Notes: a model not told the origin generated them from the letters alone. Positions 9,337-16,490 are shown, counted from the first letter of the stretch. The stretch is DNA of 17,500 bases from Penaeus vannamei (GCF_042767895.1 NC_091570.1:20271358-20288857); one strand, 5' to 3'. Numbers and translations are program-made.

Positions 9337-9480
9337 ATTTTCCTTTTGCTTCTCTCTCTTTCTTTCGTTTTCTTTCTTTCGCGTCCCATTTTATTCCCTT
9401 CGTTTGTGTTCTTTTCTTTGTCCCTTTCTCTCTTTCTCTCTCGACACTGCCTTGCACAGGCGTATCTCTTTTTGCCCCTG
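9337..9480 (+). repeat. Pyrimidine-rich flank
   Basis: TTTCTCTCTTTC-type sequence grading into complex DNA. ORFs are low complexity. Confidence 0.7.
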
Positions 9481-9755
9481 TTTGGATATGCATTGTCTTT
9501 TCTTTAAGTAATTGATTATTACCCTCTTTATTCTGTCTTTCTTCCCAGTTCTTTATTCTCTCTTCTTCTGCACTGTTCTTTCTCCCGCGCGGTGTTTTCC
9601 TCGAGGCCTCGAAGCGGAGACGGGTGGGTGGACAGGTAGGGCATTATGGGGGTTAGTTTATGTCTGGTTGGTTTATTTGTTGGTCTGTGTATTTATCTTT
9701 TTCTGCCCTTTGCTCGCTGGGCCTCCTCTGGCTCCTCTCTCTGGTTTTTACTTCT
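9481..9755. other. Complex stretch with 12-bp palindrome
   Basis: Mixed sequence between TC arrays. TCGAGGCCTCGA at 9601-9612 is a perfect 12-bp palindrome, followed by GAGACGGGTGGGTGG. The rest is TTTATTTG/TTGGT-rich. No gene. Confidence 0.4.
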
Positions 9756-9875
9756 TCTCTCTCTCTCTGTCTCTGTCTCTGTCTCTGTCTGTCTCTGTCT
9801 CTGTCTCTGTCTGTCTCTCTCTCTGTCTGTCTCTCTCTCTGTCTGTCTCTCTCTCTGTCTGTCTCTCTCTCTCTC

Positions 9876-9910
<35 letters not shown>

Positions 9911-9951
9911 CTGTCTCTCTTTCTCTCTCGGTCTCTCTTTCTCTCTCTCTT

Positions 9952-9963
<12 letters not shown>
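9756..9963 (+). repeat. Compound TCTG/TC repeat with nested periods
   Basis: It begins as (TCTCTG)n, passes into a 16-bp unit built of CTGTCTGTCTCTCTCT (about four copies around 9810-9870), then TC with TTT and TCGG variants. Variant order suggests unequal exchange of short blocks. Confidence 0.92.

Positions 9964-10011
<48 letters not shown>
9964..10011 (+). repeat. Perfect (TC)24 microsatellite
   Basis: Uninterrupted TC at the distal end of the compound repeat. The pure run lies to the right of the variant block, as at 3837-3943. Confidence 0.97.
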
Positions 10012-10013
<2 letters not shown>

Positions 10014-10225
10014 CCTTCCCTCTCCCTCTCTCTCCTTCCTCTCCCTCTCTCCATCCTTTCCCTATCTTTCCCCCTTTCCCCTCTCCCACTCTCCCTCCTT
10101 TCTCCTTCCTCCTACCCAACTTCACCCCCATTCCCCCATCCCCACTTACTTCCTCCTTCTATTTCCCTTCCGTGTTTCACTCCCCCTCCCCTCCCCTTCG
10201 CCTCTCTTCAGTCCCCCTCTTCCTG
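10012..10225 (+). repeat. C-rich polypyrimidine block
   Basis: CCC/CCCC runs with CT words. Candidate i-motif. ORFs are Pro/Ser/Leu low complexity. Confidence 0.8.
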
Positions 10226-10334
10226 AATCTTTGTCTAATAGTGTCCGGGAGAATAGAAAAAAGAGAGTGGGAGAGAGAGAGAAAGATAAATGGACTTCTC
10301 GTGGGGTCAATTTTCAAAGTAAATTACCTGCCTC
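10226..10334. other. Short mixed stretch
   Basis: It contains a GAGAGAGAGA patch near 10270-10282 and a few non-repetitive words. Nothing gene-like. Confidence 0.4.
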
Positions 10335-10425
10335 TCCATCCCCCCTCCACCCCTCCACTTCCTCCACCCCTCCACCTCCCCTGCCTCCACTCCCTCCTCC
10401 TCTGCACCCTACCCGCGCCCTGCAC
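10335..10425 (+). repeat. CCTCCACCC-type C-rich repeat
   Basis: CCACCCCTCCAC words recur at roughly 10-18 bp spacing with many CCC runs. On the minus strand this is GGGTGGAG-rich. Confidence 0.75.
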
Positions 10426-10497
10426 AAAGTCCCAAGACAGGTGGAAATCCCCGTGGCATGTTCAGTGCATTGCCTCGATCTTCTCGTCAAAGTCACT

Positions 10498-10585
10498 GGG
10501 GGGGGGGGAGAAGAGGAGAAGGAAGGGAGGGAAGGAGGGAATAGAGGTAGGGAGAGAGAGGGAACAGGAGAAAAAGAGGTCAAGG
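10498..10585 (+). repeat. Poly-G run (11 G) followed by purine block
   Basis: An 11-base G run at 10498-10508 is followed by AG/GGGA-rich sequence. Homopolymer length may be unreliable. Confidence 0.8.
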
Positions 10586-10610
10586 ATTCTACTTTTGCCT
10601 TTTACTCAAC

Positions 10611-10660
10611 CTTGTCTTGACTTTTCTTAACTTGCTTTGTCTTGCCTTGACTTGCCTTAT
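10611..10660 (+). repeat. Degenerate CTTG(A/C/T) short tandem repeat
   Basis: CTTGT, CTTGA, CTTAA, CTTGC, CTTGC, CTTGA and CTTGC words follow each other with spacings near 5 or 10 bp. It is not the arthropod telomere repeat TTAGG. Confidence 0.7.
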
Positions 10661-10699
10661 CGCCACCAAGCAGGGTTTGTGGGATCCTAGTGGCAGAGG

Positions 10700-11095
10700 A
10701 AAGGCCATTTTTTAGAAGGGGAAAGCAGGGTTGATTTCGGTTATGGGGGAAGGGGTAAAATAGATAGAGAAGTCTCGGCTAGGATTGCTATGTAAATGAA
10801 GGGAAAAGGGGGAGGGTGTACTGTAGGTGTAGAAAGCCATGTAGATTTCTTGTTTTAAGGAAGTAGAGGAATGAAGGAAAATGGGGAAGGCAAAGGAAAG
10901 TAGGGGAAGAAGGAGGGATGAAGGGAAGAGGGGAACAGAAGTGATAGGAGAGGAGGGAAAGGGAGATGAGAAAGAGGAATAGAGGAATTGGGTGGCGGAC
11001 GGAAGAAAGGGAAGGAGAGGGGAATAGAGGAGTATGGGAAGAGAAGAGGAAGGGAAAGGAGGAGATGAGAGGAGGGGAAGGGAAGGGAGAATACA
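10700..11095 (+). repeat. Polypurine block (GGGAA/GGAAG)
   Basis: Long A/G-biased stretch with GGGGAA, GAAGG and GAGGAG words, densest at 10855-11090. Lys/Arg/Glu/Gly-rich ORFs on + and Ser/Pro/Leu on - are composition artefacts. Confidence 0.85.
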
Positions 11096-11218
11096 GCCCT
11101 GCGAATATGAGCCGCGAATTAATCTTGGCCGGTTCATTCGTGTGGAAATTCTCGCCCAGATTACAGGTCCGTAGAGTATGTAGATCCTTCCGTGAGGCTA
11201 TTATTAATTTGGGATTAG
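11096..11218. other. Single-copy island next to CGGG array
   Basis: GCCGCGAATTAATCTTGGCC (11110-11129) and GGCTATTATTAATTTGGG (11197-11214) carry ATTAAT/TTAATT homeodomain-type cores. One + frame stays open through the island from an ATG at 11107, giving a peptide whose end weakly recalls an F-box C-terminal half. A non-coding element is the more likely reading. Confidence 0.35.
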
Positions 11219-11244
11219 CGGGCGGGCGGGCGGGCGGGCGGGGG
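11219..11244 (+). repeat. (CGGG)n tetranucleotide and strong G-quadruplex candidate
   Basis: Six G-runs of three or more (first at 11220-11222, last GGGGG at 11240-11244) are separated by single C loops. It sits directly at the end of a homeodomain-word island. Confidence 0.92.
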
Positions 11245-11259
11245 ATCGTGTCCGCGCTT

Positions 11260-11383
11260 TCTTCGTCTCGACTGCCTCCCTCTCTCTTGTCTTTTCTTTC
11301 TATTGATTTTTATCTCTTCAGTGATTCTCTTTTCCTATTCTCTTCCGTCATTTCTTTATCTTTTTCGCTGTATCGCTTTGCCA

Positions 11384-11416
<33 letters not shown>

Positions 11417-11520
11417 CTCCTCTCATTCTCCCTCTCTCTCCTTTCACCATCTATCTTACCTCCCGTCTCCCCTCTCCCTCCCATCCCTCCCATCCCTCCC
11501 TCTCTCCCTCTCTCCTTAAA
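11260..11520 (+). repeat. Polypyrimidine block with short (TC)n
   Basis: CT-rich DNA with a (TC) run at about 11391-11416, then CCCTCCCATCCCTCC words repeated near 11475-11500. No gene. Confidence 0.85.
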
Positions 11521-11690
11521 TTATAAGAGAAGTTTAAGGAATTGAGCGCCCAGAATCCCGAGCGGGCATTGATCATGGGGCCAAAGGCCTAACCGATGGG
11601 GTTCGCTCAGGAGTGTGTGCAAGGAAGGCCTGTGCGAATTTTATTAGCTGTTGCATAATTTCCAGATATTTGAGGTTTGTTATAGATTTT
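11521..11690. other. Single-copy island
   Basis: GCATTGATCATGGGG (11566-11580), CCAAAGGCCTAACC (11581-11594) and GAATTTTATTAGC (about 11636-11648) sit in CpG-containing sequence, flanked on both sides by polypyrimidine. CAAAG is a TCF/LEF-like core and TTTTATTAG a homeodomain-like core. No exon is recognised. Confidence 0.4.
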
Positions 11691-11699
11691 TGTCTTGCT

Positions 11700-12098
11700 T
11701 GGCTGTGCTCTCTCTTTCCCTTCCTCTGTGTCTTTCCCCTTTTGTGCCGCTTGCTTCTTCTCCTCTCTCTCTCTCTCATTCCATCTTTCTTTCTTTCTTT
11801 TTTTCTCTCTTTTTCTCCTCCGTATATCTCCTGTTTCCTACATCTGCTTTCCTCCCTCCGTCTTCTTTCCTCTCCTTCGCTTCTCCTTCCCTTCATTCCT
11901 TCTCTATTCTGGCTTCCCCCTTTCTTTTCCTCTCACTTCTCCCCTCCCTCTTCCCCTTTTTTCTCCATCACCTTCTCTGTCACCTTCCCTCCTTCACTAT
12001 TTCCCTCCTTCTTCCCCTCTTCTTCCCTCCCTCTTCCCATCTCTTTCCCCCTTCCTTCCCTCCCCTCCCCTTCCTCTTTCCTTCCCTCCCGACTCGTG
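11700..12098 (+). repeat. Polypyrimidine block
   Basis: Nearly pure C/T from about 11760, with TTTC and CCCTCC words. Three + frames stay open only because pyrimidine codons contain no stops. Confidence 0.9.
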
Positions 12099-12099
12099 A

Positions 12100-12245
12100 T
12101 CTTTTCGTAAGGGAAATTGTAACGATCGACCTTGTCAAATATTTTTGCTTAACGCCATTACTCCAGACGTCTGGCGGAGAAGGCTTACTGCGCCCCACAT
12201 TTATCAGGGGAAATGGCCGTAGGAACACGTGTTAATTGTGAATTC
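12100..12245. promoter_or_regulatory. Candidate regulatory island with two perfect palindromes
   Basis: CCAGACGTCTGG (12163-12174) is a perfect 12-bp palindrome with a GACGTC core. AACACGTGTT (12224-12233) is a perfect 10-bp palindrome containing the E-box CACGTG. Around them are AACGATCGACC, GCCATTACTCC, TTTATCAGGGG (GATA-like) and GTTAATTGTG. Palindromes of this type are typical of dimeric bZIP and bHLH sites. Activity is inferred. Confidence 0.45.
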
Positions 12246-12660
12246 AGAAAATATATTTGTGTTATGTTTTCACTTGTGTATTTGTTTAGGGAGGAAATAG
12301 ATTTAGATTTTTTTTTTAATTCGGGATTAGCGTTTGTGTGTTGTTGCTTGTGTCTTTGGTTAGTTTCTTTGTCGGAATCATTGCACCTGTAGTCTTAAAC
12401 TTTGAATGAGGATAATGCCGATACAAGCATTGGTATAAACAAAAAGGAAAAAGTAAAACGGAAGTAAAAGAAGGCCCCGAGAGTCACACTTGCAACAGGT
12501 TGGTTTATTTCGCCGAGGACACTTCGCAGGTCATCTTGCAACGGCGTGCATATCGGCCAGCAGCGGGAAGATATTGCAGAGATCGGTTGGGGGATGGAAT
12601 AAAAGATAGACACGGATTGGAGTAGACATGCAACCATACACGCACGCGGATATATACACA
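12246..12660. other. AT-rich to mixed stretch, no gene seen
   Basis: AT-rich 12246-12480 (T-run near 12309-12319) is followed by a complex piece 12481-12600 with CpG words (ATTTCGCCGAGG, CAACGGCGTGC). A minus-strand ORF covers it but is continuous with the ACAT repeat translation and has no recognised domain. Confidence 0.45.
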
Positions 12661-12663
12661 AAC

Positions 12664-12678
12664 ACATACATACATACA

Positions 12679-12709
<31 letters not shown>
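12664..12709 (+). repeat. (ATAC)n tetranucleotide microsatellite, about 11 units
   Basis: ATAC/ACAT repeats are nearly uninterrupted. They are followed by degenerate relatives (TACATAATACATATAG, ACTTACATACAGAC) to about 12755. Confidence 0.96.
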
Positions 12710-12710
<1 letters not shown>

Positions 12711-12820
12711 GTGCTTACATAATACATATAGTACTTACATACAGACTCATACAATAGCACACAGATGCACACAGACGTACCAACACAAAGATCCTTATAT
12801 ACAAAAGCGCACATACAAAT

Positions 12821-12836
12821 TCAGACAGACAGACAG
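12821..12836 (+). repeat. Short (CAGA)n run
   Basis: About four units. It belongs to the same GACA/CAGA family as 4933-5134. Confidence 0.8.
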
Positions 12837-13005
12837 TAAAAGAAAGGAAGATAGTGAGACAGCTTGCTCCACACGACGTCTTTACAAATCCACAAGCATG
12901 TGCCTTAGTACATAATTAAGATTGATTGCCTCCTTACGGTCTTTTGTTGTGCGAAACTTTGCCTTAAAAGGAGGTTATTGTACACTTGTCTGTGACGAAG
13001 ATCCC
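12837..13005. other. Complex island
   Basis: ATAATTAAGATTGATTGCC (about 12912-12930) carries TAATTA and ATTGATTG words, the latter PBX/Exd-like. No gene signal. Confidence 0.35.
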
Positions 13006-13148
13006 AGGGTGGAAAGGGGGAGGAGAGGAGGGGGGTGAAAGAGGAGAGGAGGAGAGTAGTGGAGAGTAGGGGGGAGAAAGAGGAGAGGAGGAGGAAAGGG
13101 TAAAGGAGAGGGAAGAGAGAAAAAGGAAGGAGAGGGAGAGGGAGTGGG
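13006..13148 (+). repeat. Polypurine block
   Basis: GAGGAGAGGAGG and GGAGAGTAG(T/G)GG words with several short internal duplications. The minus-strand Ser/Pro ORFs are artefacts. Confidence 0.85.
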
Positions 13149-13290
13149 GGTACTCGACGACGAAGCCATACAATGCAGCTTTTGTAACGTATTCGCAGGC
13201 TTTGGGCGCATCATTACGAGAAGGCAAGTTACAGCGCGAGATCCTGTGCCTCTCTGATCCTTAGGGTACAATTACAGGCACAGGAGGGAA
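13149..13290. other. Complex island with 9-bp inverted repeat
   Basis: CCTGTGCCT (13243-13251) and AGGCACAGG (13276-13284) are perfect reverse complements with 24 bases between. CATCATTACGAG and TACAATTACAGG lie nearby. I tested it by eye for a tRNA cloverleaf and saw no GGTTCGA-type T-arm. Confidence 0.4.
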
Positions 13291-13350
13291 TGTGTGTGTG
13301 TTTTTTGGTGTGTAATTATATGTGTGTGGTTATTTACTTATGTGCGTATG
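13291..13350 (+). repeat. Degenerate TG-rich repeat
   Basis: (TG)n runs of four to six units are separated by TTTTTTGG and AATTATA. Imperfect TG/CA microsatellite. Confidence 0.75.
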
Positions 13351-13355
13351 AGGGA

Positions 13356-13382
13356 AAAAGAGAGAGAGAGAAGAGAGAGAGA

Positions 13383-13424
<42 letters not shown>

Positions 13425-13443
13425 GAGAGAGAGAGAGAGAGGG
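13356..13443 (+). repeat. Compound (GA)n array
   Basis: Short GA runs lead into (GA)17 at 13386-13420, then CTTA, then another GA run to about 13441. Confidence 0.95.
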
Positions 13444-13560
13444 GGCAGAAGGAAAATAGTAGTAGCACATAGAGTAACCCGAAGCGCCGAGACTAGTGCG
13501 AGCAGTCGGAAGAAAACATACACACATACATACACAAGTGCCGGCGATGTTTATTGGAAA
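13444..13560. other. Short complex stretch
   Basis: CpG-containing sequence with a CATACACACATACATACAC patch near 13518-13535 related to the ACAT array. GATGTTTATTGG lies at about 13546-13557. No gene. Confidence 0.35.
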
Positions 13561-13971
13561 ACAACGAAGGGGAGAAATATGCCTACGAGGGGAGAGAGAG
13601 AGGGGAACGGACGCAGCCGGCGATAGTGAGGGGAAGAGGAGGAAAGGGAGGAATGGTGGAAAGGAGAGAGGAGTGGGAATGTAGAGAGAGAGAGAGAATA
13701 AAGCGAATGGAGATTGGGAGGAAGAATTTTAGAAGGGAAATTAGTAAGATAAAAACCGCGGAGAGAGATAGGGCTCGGAAAAAAAGTCGGAGGAAAAATG
13801 AACAGAAAAAAACACGGCGACCAAAGAACGAAATACAAAAAAAAGAATAGCGGGAATGAAAAGAAGACAAGGCGACAGAACAAAATAAAAACAGAGGAAG
13901 CACAAGAGAAAAGAAGTGACGAAGAGAGGAGAGATGGCGAAGAGGGTGAGGGGGCAAGGGGGTGAGCCTAA
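13561..13971 (+). repeat. A/G-rich purine block
   Basis: GAGAGAG patches (13594-13602, 13683-13697) grade into A-rich sequence (AAAAAAGAATAG). Lys/Arg/Glu ORFs on + and Phe/Ser/Leu on - reflect composition. Confidence 0.8.
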
Positions 13972-13983
13972 GGGGGGGGGGGG
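13972..13983 (+). repeat. Poly-G run (12 G)
   Basis: Homopolymer closing the purine block. Length may be uncertain in any assembly. Confidence 0.9.
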
Positions 13984-14238
13984 ACCCAATACCCTCGGGC
14001 CTTCGAACAGCTTGTACACTTGACTCGCGTAGATTAGATTTTGTCGGCATCCGGAAAGGTTTGTTGGTAGGACGGCGAATCGTGATATCCTGTCCGCTGC
14101 GGTCGCCGTCGGGGAGTCCTAGGTTCCCTAAGAGGCTGCAGGAGGCGCTGGAAAGCCTTTGACACTGGCGGGGATCGTTTGGAGGGGGGGAGGGATTTCG
14201 CGTCGGGAGAGGAGGGGTGTGTCTGCCTGTTTCTCTTG

Positions 14239-14240
<2 letters not shown>
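13984..14240. other. CpG-containing single-copy island
   Basis: ACTCGCGTAGATTAGATTTT, GGCGAATCGTGATATCC and GGTCGCCGTCGGGGAGTCC words; frames are open only briefly. No recognisable domain. Regulatory or exonic roles cannot be separated from sequence alone. Confidence 0.35.

Positions 14241-14242
<2 letters not shown>

Positions 14243-14298
<56 letters not shown>
14243..14298 (+). repeat. Perfect (TC)28 microsatellite
   Basis: Uninterrupted TC. It is followed by degenerate CTATCTG, TATATATA and GTGCTC variants at 14299-14383. Confidence 0.97.
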
Positions 14299-14304
<6 letters not shown>

Positions 14305-14379
14305 CTCTCTCTCTCTCTATCTATCTGCTCTCTATATATACTCTCTCTCTGTGCTCTCTCTCTCTCTCTTTCTCTATGC

Positions 14380-14383
<4 letters not shown>

Positions 14384-14461
<78 letters not shown>

Positions 14462-14490
14462 TCTCTCTCTCCCTCTCTCTCTCTCCCTCT
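14384..14490 (+). repeat. (TC)n microsatellite, about 36 units plus CCCTCT tail
   Basis: Pure TC at 14384-14457, then CCCTCTCTCTCT units of about 16 bp to 14490. Confidence 0.96.
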
Positions 14491-14505
14491 TCCCTTCCCC
14501 CCCTG

Positions 14506-14722
14506 GAGTCTCGCTTTCCTTTTCCTATTTCGTGCAGTGAAGGTTGTCTTTTCTGGGTTTGTTTGTTATTCTCTCTGCTCTCCATCTTTATCCTCCCTCC
14601 TTTCCTCGCCGTTTTATTAGTCATTCGTCCTCGTCAGTGCCACTCCTACCTGACTCATTCACTGACGCTAACTCCCTTGCCTTTGCTGAGTACCTATGTA
14701 CTATTCTGTTCGTATACTTCGC
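14506..14722. other. Mixed complex stretch
   Basis: Pyrimidine-biased but non-repetitive, with ACTGAC/TGACTC-type words at about 14650-14666. No gene signal. Confidence 0.35.
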
Positions 14723-14758
14723 GCACACACACACGCGCGCTATCTATCTATCTATCTC
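14723..14758 (+). repeat. Adjacent CA, CG and (TATC)n short arrays
   Basis: A (CA)n run of about five to six units runs into CGCGCGC, then (TATC)4 at 14741-14756. Confidence 0.9.
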
Positions 14759-14960
14759 TCTCTTTCACTCCCTTCTCCCCTTCCTCCTTCCCTCCCTCAC
14801 TTTCTCTCCCTCTCTCCCCTATCTCTCCCTCCCTCACTTTCTCTCCCTCTCTCCTCTATCCCTCCCTCTCTCCCTCCCCCCCTTCCCCCCTATCCAGCGC
14901 ACGCGTCCTGGCTCCCTCTTTCCATCCCTGCTCAACTTTCCTCCCTTCCCCCGTCCCCTT
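14759..14960 (+). repeat. Polypyrimidine block with 37-bp tandem duplication
   Basis: CCTCCCTCACTTTCTCTCCC starts at 14791 and again at 14828, so a 37-bp unit is duplicated. The rest is CCCTCT sequence. Confidence 0.88.
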
Positions 14961-15059
14961 ACATACACTGTATAATACTCTTTATCCAAAGCCTCTTTGT
15001 TTTGTAGTCTTCGTCAGCAATATTCAATTAAGGGAAGGAGTCTTAGGTAGGAGGAGGGG
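14961..15059. other. AT-richer transition before the CpG-rich region
   Basis: ATACACTGTATAATACTC and AGCAATATTCAATTAAGG words. The TATAATA near 14971 is too far upstream of any start that I can defend. Confidence 0.35.
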
Positions 15060-15457
15060 GAGGAGGAGGAGCCCTCAGCTCCGTCCTCTCCTCCTGAAGG
15101 ATCTCTCGAAGGCAGCAGCAGTGCGAGAGGAGCGGCCGGGCCGGAGCAGGACGGGGGAGGGCCGGCGAGGCACCATAGGGCTAATGGTGATGAGGAGGAT
15201 TTGATGGTGTGACGTTATGGTGAGCGCGTGGTGCCGCGGCGAGGGTGAGGCGCGCGGTCCGCCTTCGCTCCTCGCCAGAACGGACTGGCGGTCGTCGCGG
15301 CCCGGCCCCTCGCCCTTGCGCCTCACTTCTCAGTCTCCCCTCAAACCTCTCCTCGCACGTACACACTCACACACTCACGAGCACGCTGGTCGTACACGGC
15401 GAGGGGAGCGGCACACACAGTGGTGCAGGCAGACGCCGAGAGGAAGGTGGTGTCATC
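15060..15457 (+). promoter_or_regulatory. Candidate CpG-rich promoter region
   Basis: G/C- and CpG-rich sequence (GGCCGGGCCGG, GTGCCGCGGCGAGG, GTCGTCGCGGCCCGG) with almost none of the microsatellite found elsewhere. An initiator-like TCAGTC lies with its A at 15332; no TATA box or DPE is in register. An ORF from ATG 15217 runs to 15564, but it is Arg/Pro/Gly-rich, resembles no family I know, and overlaps another open frame. The call rests on composition and on the downstream exon-like stretch. Confidence 0.3.
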
Positions 15458-16018
15458 ATGCCGGCGGCTCTCGAGCTCCACCTGTGTCACGTGTAGTTGG
15501 CCTGCGTTTGGGACCTTCCAGGCGGACGCAGGGCAGACCTGTGGGCCACGCCGGCCTGCATTAGCGTGCAGGGTGTCGCCGGGAACACGCTGGCTGGAAT
15601 TGTGCGAGTGTGGAGAGGCTTAACCCGGAAACAGCCCACGTCCTCTCAAGTCAAAAGTCAAAGTATGTGGAGTAGGGAGTGACTTATTGACTGGAGGGAT
15701 CGTCGCCCAGGTCAACACGCCAGGCCTCCGTGCCATCCTATCCCCGTGTGCTGGACGCGACTCGCTCCGTGTTCCATAATTGAGTGCATTTCGCATGTAA
15801 ACAGTACCGAGTGTCGGTCCGATTGGCGTGTGCTGGATGCCAAGATGAGAGTGCTTTTGTGTTTTACTCAGTGTCCCCGCGAGTAAGTCTCACGTGCTGG
15901 AAGTGCGAGCAGCGAGCCCGCCGCCCTTTGTTTTTGATCTTGGACAATGTGCTGGTAGTGAGAGTGATGTGGTTCGAGTGTCGCGACGCTAATTGGCAGC
16001 CGTGAGTGAGCCGTGACA

Positions 16019-16072
16019 ATGACAGGGAGTGAGGATTACGACAGGACCTTTGAGCAGCCGAGGAGGCCATGA
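16019..16072 (+). CDS. Short upstream ORF (17 codons), hypothetical
   Basis: ATG at 16019 has A at -3 and A at +4, a favourable animal initiation context. It encodes 17 residues (begins MTGSEDYDRTFE) and stops at TGA 16070-16072. That stop overlaps the next ATG at 16069-16071 in an ATGA arrangement, as in termination-reinitiation pairs. No homology is recognised. If the region is a 5' UTR this would be a candidate regulatory uORF, but chance occurrence of a 17-codon ORF is common. Confidence 0.2.
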   Translation: MTGSEDYDRTFEQPRRP

Positions 16073-16103
16073 GGACGACTTCGCTTCGTGGCAGGTCCGA
16101 GTG
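16069..16103 (+). CDS. Possible start of a coding exon ending at a donor site
   Basis: ATG at 16069 has G at -3 and opens 11 full codons (MRTTSLRGRSE) plus two bases before the candidate donor at 16104, so an intron would be in phase 2. Without splicing the frame stops at TGA 16105-16107, so a protein needs that splice. No signal peptide or domain can be judged from 11 residues. The alternative is that this ATG is another uORF and the exon is wholly untranslated. Confidence 0.18.
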
Positions 16104-16110
16104 GTGAGTA
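16104..16110 (+). other. Candidate 5' splice donor
   Basis: GTG|GTGAGTA matches the animal donor consensus at +1 to +6. Weaker competitors are GA|GTAAGT with GT at 15883 and CC|GTGAGT with GT at 16002. Confidence 0.35.
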
Positions 16111-16215
16111 TGACGACCGGCGGCACCAGTTGATTACCGGGGAATTGAGAGCTATTGGGACGTTATCGACCACCGGGCTTTCCCCTCGACGCACACCTAC
16201 GCGACGGGGAACTTG

Positions 16216-16216
<1 letters not shown>
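16111..16216. other. CpG-containing stretch before TG array
   Basis: Single-copy sequence (ATGACGACCGGCGGC, GGGACGTTATCGACC). It would be the start of intron 1 if the donor is real. No further signal. Confidence 0.3.

Positions 16217-16249
<33 letters not shown>
16217..16249 (+). repeat. Perfect (TG)16 microsatellite
   Basis: It is the only long TG/CA dinucleotide run in the window, alternating purine-pyrimidine and therefore Z-DNA-prone. Confidence 0.98.
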
Positions 16250-16250
<1 letters not shown>

Positions 16251-16490
16251 TATGACTGGGTCTGTGTATCGTTGGCAGCGTAAAATGGCACTCTCACATG
16301 CGGTCATTGGCCCTTCGCGCTTTTAATTGCGTCGACGGTTGGCAGGTCGGGTATTTTTTACGCTGTTAGAGGCTTAAATCGGCCGGATACGGGTAAAGGG
16401 TGGGGGAGGGGGGGCGAGAGCGCGACGGAATTCTGGATCGGTTTCCCCGCCACGCGCACTTTAGGTTTCACGGATTTTGTGATGGAACAT
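16250..16490. other. Single-copy island with inverted repeat and G-quadruplex candidate
   Basis: CAGCGTAAAA (16276-16285) and TTTTACGCTG (16356-16365) are perfect 10-bp inverted repeats flanking a homeodomain-like CTTTTAATTGCG (about 16320-16331). G-runs at 16391-16393, 16398-16400, 16402-16406 and 16408-16414 form a G-quadruplex candidate. The + frames show no exon. If 16104 is a true donor this would be a first-intron element. Confidence 0.4.

Larger units (their letters stand above)
15458..16103 (+). other. Candidate 5' untranslated first exon
   Basis: Non-repetitive, CpG-rich sequence with several short ORFs and no long ATG-initiated one, running into a good splice-donor word at 16104. 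Short ORFs include 15458-15496 (12 codons, stop TAG), 16019-16072 (17 codons) and an ATG at 16069. The word GTGCTGG recurs at about 15748-15754, 15830-15836, 15894-15900 and 15949-15955. TGTAAACA (15796-15803), a perfect forkhead core, is also present. If the region is transcribed on +, the coding body lies beyond this window. It could also be a plain CpG-rich regulatory region. Confidence 0.3.

Noticed and set aside
10611..10660. Telomeric repeat
   Set aside because: The arthropod telomere unit is TTAGG/CCTAA; this stretch is CTTGA-like.
13149..13290. Possible tRNA or small structured RNA around the 9-bp inverted repeat
   Set aside because: No A-box/B-box words or cloverleaf could be assembled; only one stem is seen.
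15217..15564. 115-codon ATG-initiated ORF in the CpG-rich region
   Set aside because: Arg/Pro/Gly-rich composition follows GC content, another frame is open over most of it, and there is no recognised motif. Kept only as part of the promoter candidate.
15784..16005. 73-codon frame with two CxxC pairs (CAGC, CWKC), zinc-ribbon-like
   Set aside because: It begins at GTG with no early in-frame ATG, the spacing fits no ribbon family I know, and the frame is interrupted by donor-like GTAAGT. Likely chance.
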